From contig NZ_FNOR01000005.1 in NCBI RefSeq assembly GCF_900107095.1, forward strand, positions 216,078-280,077: a stretch of DNA of 64,000 nucleotides, read 5' to 3'. The DNA is from Collimonas sp. OK242. GTDB taxonomy: Bacteria > Pseudomonadota > Gammaproteobacteria > Burkholderiales > Burkholderiaceae_D. A program made the position numbers and the translations under genes. Below are positions 1 to 7,471 of the stretch, piece after piece. Every line of letters begins with the position of its first letter. Position 1 is the stretch's first letter. Below the pieces are notes generated by a model that saw nothing but the letters and a program-made list of their open reading frames with translations, was not told where the DNA came from and did not search any database.

Positions 1-841
1 TGCCGCCGGTGTCAAAGGTGATGCCCTTGCCGACCAGGACCGTCGGCGCATCCTTGGCTTTGCCGCCCAGATGCTTGATGATGATGAATTTCGGCGCTTC
101 GCCGCCGCCGCGCGCGACCGACAGGAAACTGCCCATCTTCAAGGCTTCCAGCTGCTTGCGGTCGAGTACTTCGACCGTCAGCTTGAATTCCTTGGCCAGC
201 TTCTTGGCGGTGTTGGCCAGATAGGTCGGGGTGCAGACGTTGCCGGGCAGGTTGCCCAGTTCCTTGGTCAGGTCGATGCCGTTGGCCAGCGCCAGGCCTT
301 GCGCCACAGCTTCCTTGGCGACCGCGGCTTGGGTGGTAGCGACCAGGAAGGCGACCTTCTTGACGCCGGATAGTGTTGTCTCTTTCTTACTTTTCAGGGT
401 GTCCGAGCGGTAGCTGTTCTCGCGCAGCACCAGGATGCTGTTACGGATGGCCCACGCCAGGTCGCGTTCCGGGGTTTGCTTCGCCAGGGCGTCGAACGGC
501 AATGCCAGCAAGGCATCGTTGCCGCCCAGAGTCGACAGAGCACGTGCTACGCACAAGGCTGCCATCGACATGACCTTGTCGCTCAGCTCGCCGTCCGTAC
601 CGAGACCGATCAACAGGACGCGCTCAGCGGCGACGCCTGCGACTTTGCGCAGCAACAGGGTGGAGCCTGGTTTACCGGAAATATCCCCGGACTTCAGTGC
701 AGCAGTGATTTCACCAGATTTGTCAAGAGCATGCGCTTGTGGCGAAAGTTTCTTGTTTTCATAGATCCCGACTGCGATACAGCCAGCTTTCAGAGAGGCA
801 ATTGAGGTTTTTGCGTCATTGGTTTTTATGCTAAAGTCCAT
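1..841 (-). CDS. pepA: Leucyl aminopeptidase PepA, N-terminal part (cut by window edge)
   Basis: Cytosolic M17 family metalloaminopeptidase that releases N-terminal residues, especially Leu, and in some bacteria also binds DNA. About 280 codons are visible, starting [13 protein letters not shown] at 841. They cover the N-terminal non-catalytic domain and run into the catalytic domain, ending at [11 protein letters not shown]. In E. coli PepA the Lys and Asp of this motif are metal ligands. The remaining C-terminal portion lies to the left of the window. The gene is divergent from lptF with only 37 bp between start codons, a usual arrangement in beta- and gamma-proteobacteria. Assignment is firm; only the truncation limits it. 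Confidence 0.95.
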   Translation of the reverse strand, partial: MDFSIKTNDAKTSIASLKAGCIAVGIYENKKLSPQAHALDKSGEITAALKSGDISGKPGSTLLLRKVAGVAAERVLLIGLGTDGELSDKVMSMAALCVARALSTLGGNDALLALPFDALAKQTPERDLAWAIRNSILVLRENSYRSDTLKSKKETTLSGVKKVAFLVATTQAAVAKEAVAQGLALANGIDLTKELGNLPGNVCTPTYLANTAKKLAKEFKLTVEVLDRKQLEALKMGSFLSVARGGGEAPKFIIIKHLGGKAKDAPTVLVGKGITFDTGG

Positions 842-878
842 CACTTACTCCTTTTTTGATCCGCAATTATATTCCCCA

Positions 879-2030
879 ATGATCTTTCAGCGCGCACTCC
901 GACGCGAATTAATTAGCACCGCCGGTGCAGTTTTTACTACGCTCTTCACAATTATCATCACGGTGATGCTGATCAAGATTCTGGGACAAGCAGCCGGAGG
1001 ACAGATTGCGTCGCAGGATGTGGTCGCGCTGATCGGTTTCCAATCCTTGAACTACATGCCGATCCTGCTGATCCTGACCGGCTATATCTCGGTGCTGCTG
1101 GTGGTTACGCGCAGCTACCAGGACTCGGAAATGGTGGTCTGGTTTGCTTCCGGCCTGAGCCTGGTGCGCTGGATCCGGCCGGTGCTGGCATTCGGCCTGC
1201 CCATCATTGTGCTGACCGCCATCCTGAGTTTTGTGGCGACGCCGTGGGCCAACAGCCAGAGCGCGCAATACCGCGAACGTTTCGAGAAGCGTGAAGACAT
1301 CTCCCGGGTTTCGCCCGGCAAATTTCAAGAGTCGGCGGCCGCGAACCGGGTCTTCTTCGTGGAAGGATTTTCCGGCGACAGCAGCAAGGTGAAAAATGTC
1401 TTCGTCAATACCCAGCAGGATGGCAAGAACAGCATCGTGGTGGCGCAGGAAGGCAATATCGAGCTAGATAAAAATGGCGATAAATTCCTGATTTTGTCAA
1501 AAGGACGGCGCTATGACGTCCTCTCCAGCCAGAACGAGTTCCGGGTCATGGAATTCGAGCGTTACGGCGTGCTGGTGGCCAGTAATTCGCTAGCGGTGAA
1601 CGGCGACAAATCGGCGCGCGCATTACCGACTTCGGATTTATTGAAAGACCGCAACGGCTTCAATATGGGCGAGTTGCTGTGGCGCTTGTCGCTGCCGTTC
1701 ATGGCCTTGTGCCTGATGTTGCTGGCGATACCGCTCAGCTTTGTGAATCCGCGGGTGGGGCGTTCGGCCAGTTTGCTGATTGCGCTGCTGCTGTTCATTA
1801 CCTACAGCAACGTGACCAATATTTTCCAGGCTTCAGTTGTGCAAAACCGTATGTCTTTCGGGATTGCCTGGTGGCCTATGCATCTGGTGGCGCTGATCAT
1901 CATCTGCTTGCTGTTCCTGTGGCGCCTGAACGTCAATAGCCGCTGCCATCCTCTGGTGATGTGGTCTGCGGTCAAGCATGCGCGCCTGATTAAAAACAAA
2001 AAATCGAACAAAAAAACGGCGGCAACATGA
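879..2030 (+). CDS. lptF: LPS export ABC transporter permease LptF
   Basis: Inner-membrane permease subunit of the LptB2FGC complex that extracts lipopolysaccharide and passes it to the periplasmic bridge. I chose ATG 879 (MIFQRALRRELIST, 383 aa), which matches the family N-terminus. An in-frame ATG at 819 would add 20 atypical residues and run back into pepA. Family layout is visible: two N-terminal membrane helices after the conserved R-R-E start, a periplasmic beta-jellyroll region (about residues 120-270) and C-terminal helices with LSLPFMALCLMLLAIPLSF. The C-terminus is Lys/Asn-rich. The stop overlaps the lptG start (ATGA), so the two are translationally coupled. Confidence 0.96.
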   Translation: MIFQRALRRELISTAGAVFTTLFTIIITVMLIKILGQAAGGQIASQDVVALIGFQSLNYMPILLILTGYISVLLVVTRSYQDSEMVVWFASGLSLVRWIRPVLAFGLPIIVLTAILSFVATPWANSQSAQYRERFEKREDISRVSPGKFQESAAANRVFFVEGFSGDSSKVKNVFVNTQQDGKNSIVVAQEGNIELDKNGDKFLILSKGRRYDVLSSQNEFRVMEFERYGVLVASNSLAVNGDKSARALPTSDLLKDRNGFNMGELLWRLSLPFMALCLMLLAIPLSFVNPRVGRSASLLIALLLFITYSNVTNIFQASVVQNRMSFGIAWWPMHLVALIIICLLFLWRLNVNSRCHPLVMWSAVKHARLIKNKKSNKKTAAT

Positions 2031-3160
2031 AAGTCCTGCAGCGTTACTTTACTTCCGAGATTGTGCGTTCCGTCTTGTTCACGCTGGCAGCGTTTCTGGC
2101 GCTGTTCGCATTCTTTGACTTGATGAATGAATTGCCGTCGGTCGGCCGCGGCGGCTATAAATTGCAGCATGCTTTCTTGTTCGTCTTGCTGGGCATGCCG
2201 AGCTACGCCTACGAACTGATGCCGATCGCGGCTCTGATCGGCACGATCTACACCTTGTCGCAATTCGCTGCGCGGTCCGAGTTTACGATCATGCGCGTCT
2301 CCAGCATGTCGACCATGATGACCGCCAAGATCTTGCTCAAGATCGGCCTGCTGTTTGTGGTGGCGACGGTATTGATCGGCGAGTTTGTTTCACCTAAAAG
2401 CGCGGAGTTTGCCGAGAAGGTGAAATTGCAAGCCAAGGGATCTTCGATTTCACAGAAATTCAAGACCGGTTTGTGGAGCAAGGATGTGATACGGGCCGAT
2501 GGCGCCAGCGGCGATATCGTCGGCTCGCGGTTTATCAATATCGGCGAGATCCGCCCGGACGGTCAGCTGGTCGGCGTCAAACTATACGAGTTTGACCGCA
2601 ACCTGCACATGACCGCGCAGATTCAGGCCGCCAGGGCCGATTATCTGGGCCAGCATAGCTGGCGCATGGATGACGTGGTGCAAACCGATTTCGTCAACGG
2701 TACTTCGACAGAAGATATTACCGGTTCGATCGCCATCAAGAAATTCCCGACCAAAAGCCTGGTTTCGGAAATTACGCCGGAGATCCTGTCGGTACTGTTT
2801 GCCGACCCCGATCATATGTCGGCATACAATTTATGGGCTTATTCCCGGCATCTGGCGGAAAACAGCCAGCACACCGAGCGCTACGACATCGCGTTCTGGA
2901 AAAAACTGGTGTATCCCCTGTCGGTGCTTGTGATGATGGCGCTGGCCTTGCCGTTTGCCTATCTGCATTTCCGTACCGGCGGCGTGAGCCTGAAGATATT
3001 TACCGGTATCATGATCGGTGTCAGCTTCCAATTGGTCAACACGCTGTTTTCTCATCTTGGCTTACTCAATACCTGGCCGCCTTTTTTCACGGCAGCCTTG
3101 CCGAGTACCATCTTCCTGTTGATTGCCATTGGCGCTTTGTGGAAGATTGAACGACAGTAG
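2027..3160 (+). CDS. lptG: LPS export ABC transporter permease LptG
   Basis: Partner permease of LptF in the LPS-extraction complex, 377 aa, the usual family length. It begins MKVLQRYFTSEIVRSVLFT, then has helices flanking a periplasmic beta-jellyroll domain and ends with three to four C-terminal membrane segments (LVYPLSVLVMMALALPFAYL and following). It overlaps lptF by 4 bp. The ATPase LptB is not in this window, as expected, since lptB usually sits with lptA and rpoN elsewhere. Confidence 0.96.
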   Translation: MKVLQRYFTSEIVRSVLFTLAAFLALFAFFDLMNELPSVGRGGYKLQHAFLFVLLGMPSYAYELMPIAALIGTIYTLSQFAARSEFTIMRVSSMSTMMTAKILLKIGLLFVVATVLIGEFVSPKSAEFAEKVKLQAKGSSISQKFKTGLWSKDVIRADGASGDIVGSRFINIGEIRPDGQLVGVKLYEFDRNLHMTAQIQAARADYLGQHSWRMDDVVQTDFVNGTSTEDITGSIAIKKFPTKSLVSEITPEILSVLFADPDHMSAYNLWAYSRHLAENSQHTERYDIAFWKKLVYPLSVLVMMALALPFAYLHFRTGGVSLKIFTGIMIGVSFQLVNTLFSHLGLLNTWPPFFTAALPSTIFLLIAIGALWKIERQ

Positions 3161-3221
3161 CCAGACCGCGCTATAGGTGGCGCTACGCTACATTACGTTT
3201 TGTTTGAAGATCGGGCTGTTC

Positions 3222-3635
3222 ATGTCTCAGTCAGAATCCCCGCTTGTGCGGCAGCAGGCTCCGCACCAGGCACTTATCCTGTTCGCTCACGGCGCCCGCG
3301 ATCCGAGCTGGGCGGCGCCGTTCGTGTCCCTGCAGCAGCTGATCCAGCAGCAGCGTCCGCAATTGCTGGTCAGGCTGGCTTTTCTTGAACTGATGCAGCC
3401 GGATTTGCCGCAACTGTTGCAGCAGCTGGTTGCCGCCGGTGTCGGCGTAGTTAGCGTGGTGCCGGTGTTCCTGGGGCAGGGCGGGCATGTGCGGCGCGAT
3501 CTGCCGGCATTGATCATGCAGGCTCAGCAGCAATATCCGCAACTGGCGATCACGGTGGCGCAGGCGGTCGGCGAACAGCCGGATGTGCAGAATGCCATCG
3601 CTCAATACTGTATTTCTACTTTGCCGCCGCGATAA
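3222..3635 (+). CDS. cbiX: CbiX-type sirohydrochlorin chelatase (small form)
   Basis: Short single-domain chelatase of the CbiX/SirB family, which inserts Co2+ or Fe2+ into sirohydrochlorin on the way to cobalamin or siroheme. From ATG 3222 the protein is 138 aa, typical of short bacterial CbiX proteins. An upstream in-frame ATG at 3177 looks non-coding. The two expected metal-binding histidines are visible: LFAHGARDPSW near the N-terminus and GQGGHVRRDLP in the middle. In this genome it may supply the ferrochelation step for siroheme needed by CysI 8 kb away; this is inference. Its 3' end overlaps the convergent LysR gene by 20 bp. Confidence 0.85.
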   Translation: MSQSESPLVRQQAPHQALILFAHGARDPSWAAPFVSLQQLIQQQRPQLLVRLAFLELMQPDLPQLLQQLVAAGVGVVSVVPVFLGQGGHVRRDLPALIMQAQQQYPQLAITVAQAVGEQPDVQNAIAQYCISTLPPR

Positions 3636-4527
3636 TGCTGGCGGATGTCTGCTTCCCTTTCAATTGCAGCCACGCGATAAAGTTCGTGAGTACCGGATCC
3701 TGGAGACTCGGCCGGTACAGCAAATGAAATCCTTTGTCTCGCAGCAGCAAGTCTGGAAACAGCGGCAACAAGCTGCCATGCGCGAGGTCTTCCTCGATCA
3801 TGGCCAGCGATCCCAATGCCACCCCGAGATCGGTGAGCGCAGCTTGTAAACTCAAGAAGAAATGCTCATAGATCTGGCCGGATAGGCGGCCTTTGACCGG
3901 CACGCCGACTTCACTAAACCAGCGCGTCCAGCTTTCCGATCGGGTCGATAAATGCAGCAGGGAAGCTTGCAGCAAATCGGCCGGGGTCTTGCACGGATGT
4001 TGCTGCAGGTAACGCGGCGACGCCACCGGCGTCAGCACGTCGTCCAGGAATCGTATGCATTCATACTCGGCGCGATGCATCGGACTGCGTCGTATCAGCA
4101 CATCGAACGGCTCCTTGAGAGCGTCCACCGCGACCGTCGACGTCGTGACGCGAATCTCGACCCGCGGATTTTCTATCTGAAACGACGACAGGCGCGGAAT
4201 CAGCCAGCGCATCGCCATCGACGGTGTGCAACTGACACGGATGATGCGCACCTTGCCGGTATTGAGCAGCTGTTCGGCCGCCAGGGAGATGCGATCGAGG
4301 CCGGCTTTGACGTCGGCAAAAAACACCCGCGCCGCCGCAGTCGGCTCGACCCCGCGCTGCCCTCTGACAAACAAGGTCTGGTCGAAATGCTGTTCCAGCA
4401 ATTTGATCTGCTGGCTTACCGCGCTGTGCGTCAGGTGCAGCTCCGCCGCGGCCAGCGTCAGGCTGCCGGTGCGTACCACGGCTTCGAATACGCGCAAAGG
4501 CTTGAGGGGTGGCAAACGTGTTTTCAT
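3616..4527 (-). CDS. LysR family transcriptional regulator (GcvA-like)
   Basis: 303-aa LTTR with an N-terminal winged helix-turn-helix (KPLRVFEAVVRTGSLTLAAA, then HSAVSQQIKLLE) and a C-terminal periplasmic-binding-like effector domain. The start PPLKPLRVFEAV with the LTHSAVSQQI helix resembles the GcvA/AmpR subgroup. It is divergent from the small gene at 4658, with an AT-rich gap containing TATATTTCAAATAGA near 4540, so that gene or its own promoter is the likely target. The effector cannot be told from sequence. The 3' end overlaps cbiX tail to tail. Confidence 0.9.
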   Translation of the reverse strand: MKTRLPPLKPLRVFEAVVRTGSLTLAAAELHLTHSAVSQQIKLLEQHFDQTLFVRGQRGVEPTAAARVFFADVKAGLDRISLAAEQLLNTGKVRIIRVSCTPSMAMRWLIPRLSSFQIENPRVEIRVTTSTVAVDALKEPFDVLIRRSPMHRAEYECIRFLDDVLTPVASPRYLQQHPCKTPADLLQASLLHLSTRSESWTRWFSEVGVPVKGRLSGQIYEHFFLSLQAALTDLGVALGSLAMIEEDLAHGSLLPLFPDLLLRDKGFHLLYRPSLQDPVLTNFIAWLQLKGKQTSASIIAAAK

Positions 4528-4657
4528 GTTAAAAAAACTTATATTTCAAATAGATAATGTCGCTTCAGGAAAAGACTGGCTCCGTCTATTCTACAGTCAT
4601 GGCAAACAGACGGCAGCCGGTAAAGCTAATTTATCTATTCATGAATTGGGGTTTGGC

Positions 4658-4885
4658 ATGGCATTTTCCAACAAATTTTCTAATATCGATGTGCGTGCAT
4701 TTCTACGCTCTGCCTGGCGGCAACGGGTGGCAGCAAGCAGCCGAACCGAGGCGCCCGATGCGGAGCAGGCTTATCTTGCCGCAGCGCTGGACCATCAGGA
4801 TCTGGAGCGGCGTTTGCGGCTGCTGGATTGCCGGCACGGGTCGATATTGCACACATTGCGTGTAATGAAGATCGGTTCTTACTGA
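4658..4885 (+). CDS. Small DUF3563-like protein
   Basis: 75-aa protein, ATG 4658 preceded by TTGGGGTTTGGC as a weak ribosome-binding region. The C-terminal half, AEQAYLAAALDHQDLERRLR, resembles the short 'AYLA-x-DxxDLERR(L/M)R' signature of DUF3563, a family of about 50-75 aa proteins common in Burkholderiales with no known function. There is no signal peptide or membrane segment. It is divergent from a LysR gene. A competing reading in another frame at 4557-4865 is Trp/Cys-rich and looks spurious. Confidence is moderate because the protein is short. Confidence 0.5.
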   Translation: MAFSNKFSNIDVRAFLRSAWRQRVAASSRTEAPDAEQAYLAAALDHQDLERRLRLLDCRHGSILHTLRVMKIGSY

Positions 4886-4964
4886 GGCCGTTTGATTGGC
4901 GCCGGCGGCCATCGTTATGCAGGTCGGCGATGCATGTTTTGACTTCAAAGTAAAGTGTTTTTAC

Positions 4965-4993
4965 TTGACGGAATAGCTAGTTGGAAATATAAT
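4965..4993 (+). promoter_or_regulatory. Near-consensus sigma-70 promoter
   Basis: TTGACG at 4965-4970, a 17-bp spacer, and a perfect TATAAT at 4988-4993. The predicted transcript start is near 5000. This is one of the two strongest promoter matches I noticed in the window and lies about 400 bp before the next protein start. Confidence 0.75.
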
Positions 4994-4999
4994 CCTTAA

Positions 5000-5136
5000 C
5001 GTTGCATCACATGGAGGTCCATATCTTGGACAGTTGTTCTAGTAGTACACGTGGATGGGTCCTCAGCCCTGCACATAGCGCATAATCTTTAGCAGACCTC
5101 CCTCCGCTACGGCTTGTGCTTATATGCGAGCTGTAG
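5000..5136 (+). ncRNA. Candidate structured leader or small RNA (unrecognised)
   Basis: Downstream of the promoter at 4965-4993. GGAGGTC (5013-5019) can pair with GACCTCC (5095-5101), closing a domain of about 90 nt with smaller internal hairpins such as GGG-tcctcag-CCC near 5057-5069. A second hairpin pairs CTACGGCT (5107-5114) with AGCTGTAG (5129-5136), eight pairs with one G-U. I do not recognise a known RNA family: it lacks the conserved cores of SRP RNA, tmRNA, and the M-box, fluoride and yybP-ykoY elements. The pairing is read by eye. Confidence 0.4.
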
Positions 5137-5148
5137 TATCTCGGTAAG

Positions 5149-5190
5149 ATCGTCGCGGCAACATCATCGCGACAAAATCATCGCGGCAAA
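5149..5190 (+). repeat. Three tandem 14-nt repeats
   Basis: Three contiguous copies of a 14-nt unit: ATCGTCGCGGCAAC, ATCATCGCGACAAA, ATCATCGCGGCAAA. They lie inside the leader between the structured segment and the T6 run. The last copy could also pair (GCGGCA, 5183-5188) with TGCCGC at 5207-5212. Function unknown. Confidence 0.6.
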
Positions 5191-5390
5191 TATCGAAGCA
5201 GATAAATGCCGCAGCGATACTCCCATCCGTTTTTTGTAAGACCGTTTTCGTACTGCCATTCGGCGGATTCGTACGGCATGTCATTCCGGCTGTGTGTTTG
5301 CCTCGGGCACCCGCATGGGCCGGTGATCTGCTGTAGAAAACCGTCTGGCAATCCCGGTTAACGGAAATTGGAAGTGGGGAGGAAATCGCC

Positions 5391-5783
5391 ATGCCATTCA
5401 ATAAACTGCGCGCCTTTTTTAGCAAGCATCGTTTCGCCGCATCCAATGCCAGTCACGAGACCGCTTTGCCATATCGTATCGTGACCACCTGCCGTAGTTC
5501 GGAAGTGGCCAAACTCGAAGAGCTGATGCGTCAGCTGTTGTCTGCCTATGACGTGACTTATCAAGGCAGCGCACCTGCAGTACAGGCGCATTTGACCAGC
5601 ATCACGGTTGAGGTGATGTGTTCGGTTCGCGAACGTGGCGGCCTGGTGCAATTGGTAACACGTGTGGCACGGGAAATCAGCGTCCGTAGCGTGCGTTGGG
5701 AAAGCATTCCCCAGCGTTCCACGCGCTCTGCCCAGGCCAAATCTGCATCTTGCACTGCGCACGCGACGGCGCTGCCGGCATAA
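5391..5783 (+). CDS. Orphan MgtC-type C-terminal (ACT-like) domain protein
   Basis: 130 aa with a strong ribosome-binding site (GGGGAGG) and ATG 5391. The segment YRIVTTCRSSEVAKLEELMR through VRSVRWESIP (about residues 27-105) resembles the cytoplasmic ACT-like domain that follows the membrane part in many MgtC/SapB proteins: a C-R start, two helices, and an ending of the type 'V-x-x-V-x-W'. No membrane helix precedes it, so this is a free-standing domain. MgtC proteins are linked to Mg2+ limitation and F-ATPase inhibition, but no function can be transferred to the isolated domain. The Ser/Ala/Arg-rich tail is low complexity. Expression is probably from the promoter at 4965. Confidence 0.65.
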   Translation: MPFNKLRAFFSKHRFAASNASHETALPYRIVTTCRSSEVAKLEELMRQLLSAYDVTYQGSAPAVQAHLTSITVEVMCSVRERGGLVQLVTRVAREISVRSVRWESIPQRSTRSAQAKSASCTAHATALPA

Positions 5784-5798
5784 CCAGGAGTAAGTGAA

Positions 5799-5900
5799 AT
5801 GGACTGTTCCAGTTGTCCGATATCGATATGTCGGACCAAGAAATCAGCAGTAAAAAATAGTAAAGCAGTTGTGTGCCTGCATTCGCTTGACCCTGTCTAG
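5799..5900 (+). CDS. Candidate 33-aa Cys-rich small protein
   Basis: Starts 15 nt after the previous stop. An AGGAG ribosome-binding site (5787-5791) precedes ATG 5799. The product is 33 aa with four Cys in a short span (MDCSSCPISICR, plus a later VVC) and a Lys-rich middle. The coding DNA also contains a hairpin, GTCCGA (5815-5820) with TCGGAC (5831-5836). It could be a genuine small protein co-transcribed with the ACT-domain gene, or a fortuitous ORF. Confidence 0.35.
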   Translation: MDCSSCPISICRTKKSAVKNSKAVVCLHSLDPV

Positions 5901-6044
5901 CTATCCTCACTTTTCCGGTGTCGATTGGCCAGGCTGGACAGCTTGCAATCGACTGGCGGAATGTCTTCGTCGCAGTCGCCGGCGCCACCGCTTTACATGT
6001 TGACACTGTTTCCCGCAAAGGAAACACCGCATGAAAAAGGTGAA

Positions 6045-6254
6045 ATGATGATCGTCAAAAAACTACTCGGTATTGCGCCGGGAAATCGCAAGGCTGGTAA
6101 CACCGGCAACACCGGTAACTGGACTTTTGGCTGGACGCCAAGCCAGGCATCGGCGCTTTCCGGCAATGCAAAATCAAACAATGTTCAGCGTGAAACCGCT
6201 CGGGGCAATCGCCAGGTCGGTGTGTACGGTGTCCTGGCTATACGTAGCAGGTAG
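6045..6254 (+). CDS. Hypothetical small protein
   Basis: 69 aa from ATG 6045 (MMIVKKLLGIAPGN), with AAAAAGG as a possible ribosome-binding site. A five-codon ORF (6031-6048) overlaps its start and could couple translation. The product is rich in Gly, Asn and Arg with an N-T-G-N repeat (AGNTGNTGNW). No domain is recognised. Composition and start signals are only weakly protein-like, so it may not be expressed. Confidence 0.3.
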   Translation: MMIVKKLLGIAPGNRKAGNTGNTGNWTFGWTPSQASALSGNAKSNNVQRETARGNRQVGVYGVLAIRSR

Positions 6255-6302
6255 CGGCTGCGGGACGCTGAACGCGATCCGCTAATCATGGTGTAGAGGT
6301 TT

Positions 6303-6331
6303 CCTTGCCGCCGTTTGCAATGGCGGCGGGG
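6303..6331 (+). terminator. GC-rich hairpin, possible terminator
   Basis: CCTTGCCGCC (6303-6312) pairs with GGCGGCGGGG (6322-6331), ten pairs including two G-U, with a 9-nt loop. No strong T-run follows, so termination is uncertain. Confidence 0.35.
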
Positions 6332-6438
6332 AGCCTGTTATTTGAATGAGATATGAATGCGATAGTTGACGGTGTTATGGCATCAGCGATTTTCAGCGGA
6401 TGCGCGCTACAAGCAATGTCGCAGGCAAGGAGTAAATA

Positions 6439-6624
6439 ATGAAATTGAAATGGAAATTGGAATTTTTGAATAAGAGAGTTGCCGTATTTTTTGTACTGAC
6501 CGTGGTTGCTGTCGGCTTGGTCAGCTGGATCAATGTCCTGTCGCCCGAAGACCGTCCGGATGAGTCCGGCCAGGTCCTGCAGAAAGCGCTGGCGTCGCCG
6601 GCGCACGCCAAGTCAAGCCCCTAG
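6439..6624 (+). CDS. Small single-pass membrane protein
   Basis: 61 aa, ATG 6439 with a clear AAGGAG ribosome-binding site 7 nt upstream. A basic N-terminus (MKLKWKLEFLNKR) is followed by one hydrophobic helix, VAVFFVLTVVAVGLVSWI (about residues 14-31), and a short polar tail. The topology suggests an N-in inner-membrane peptide or an uncleaved signal anchor. Family not recognised. It is convergent with cobA, 21 bp from its stop. Confidence 0.55.
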   Translation: MKLKWKLEFLNKRVAVFFVLTVVAVGLVSWINVLSPEDRPDESGQVLQKALASPAHAKSSP

Positions 6625-6645
6625 GGCACTGATCGTCGACCGGGG

Positions 6646-7431
6646 TCAGGCCGTGTTTCGACTGTCCTGCTGTTGGTCGATTTCAATCGGCTGTTGCGCA
6701 CGACTGGCCAGTGCCTCGCCTATCATCACCAGCACCGGGCCTTCGCATTGCTGCAAGCCTGACTCAAGCTCATCAAGACGCAAGCGCAGGATGCGCTGGT
6801 TGTCGCGGCTGCAGTTTTCTACCACCACCACCGGCGTTGAAGCAGCCCGGCCTTGTGCCAGCAATCGTTGCGCAGTGGCCGCTGCTTCGCGCCCGCCCAT
6901 GTATTGCACCAGCGTGTCGCAAGAGGGGATATTCACCTGATCCGATTCGCCGGGAGCGGTGCTCGAGGTAAAGAAGGCGACGCTACGCGCCACCCCGCGC
7001 TTGGTCAAAGGCTGCTGGGAAGTCGCGGCCGCTGCCAGTGCAGCGCTGATGCCTGGCACTACTTCCACCGCGATGCCATGCTTTTCCAGCGCCCGTAATT
7101 CTTCGTCGGCGCGGCCGAACAGCATCGGATCGCCGCCCTTCAGACGCACTACCACTGCGTATTTACGGGCATTGTCGACCAGTTGCTTGTTGATGAACTG
7201 CTGTGCGGTGGAAAGCTTTCCGCAACGCTTCCCGACAGCGATTTTCAAGGCCTGCGGGCACAATGCGAGCATCTCTTCAGTGACCAGGGCGTCATGCAAG
7301 ACTACATCGGCCTGCGCCAGCAATTTGGCGCCACGCACGGTAATCAGGTCGGCCGCGCCCGGGCCGGCGCCGATCAGGTAGACCTTGCCGTAGGCGCCGG
7401 TCCGATTGCTGGAGGAGTGAGTAGCATGCAT
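6646..7431 (-). CDS. cobA: Uroporphyrinogen-III C-methyltransferase (SUMT)
   Basis: 261-aa SAM-dependent methyltransferase that converts uroporphyrinogen III to precorrin-2, the branch point to siroheme and cobalamin. Visible signatures are VYLIGAGPGAADLITVRGAK (residues 17-36) and VVRLKGGDPMLFGRADEE, both hallmarks of the SUMT/CobA family. It is the last gene of the cysI-DUF934-cysH-cysD-cysN-cobA run (40 bp after cysN), so its likely job here is siroheme for CysI. Without a CysG-type dehydrogenase/ferrochelatase domain, oxidation and iron insertion must come from elsewhere; CbiX at 3222 is a candidate for the latter. Confidence 0.94.
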   Translation of the reverse strand: MHATHSSSNRTGAYGKVYLIGAGPGAADLITVRGAKLLAQADVVLHDALVTEEMLALCPQALKIAVGKRCGKLSTAQQFINKQLVDNARKYAVVVRLKGGDPMLFGRADEELRALEKHGIAVEVVPGISAALAAAATSQQPLTKRGVARSVAFFTSSTAPGESDQVNIPSCDTLVQYMGGREAAATAQRLLAQGRAASTPVVVVENCSRDNQRILRLRLDELESGLQQCEGPVLVMIGEALASRAQQPIEIDQQQDSRNTA

Positions 7432-7471
7432 GGCTTGCCTGTCCTATCTATCGCTGTCAGTCGAGCCCGGG

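Larger units (their letters stand above)
4886..5390. other. 505-bp gap: promoter, candidate structured leader RNA and short repeats
   Basis: No convincing protein gene. The gap holds a near-consensus sigma-70 promoter (4965-4993), paired segments consistent with a folded RNA (5013-5136), three 14-nt direct repeats (5149-5190) and a T6 run at 5230-5235. A purine-rich ribosome-binding site (GGGGAGG) lies just before the ATG at 5391. The whole gap can be read as a roughly 400-nt 5' leader of the MgtC-type gene, or as an independent small RNA followed by a separate promoter. Confidence 0.6.

Noticed and set aside
4557..4865. 102-codon plus-strand frame overlapping the DUF3563-like gene
   Set aside because: Trp/Cys/Arg-rich composition and no family match; the frame at 4658-4885 has a recognisable signature.
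5149..5190. CRISPR array
   Set aside because: Three 14-nt units are contiguous without spacers and no cas genes occur.
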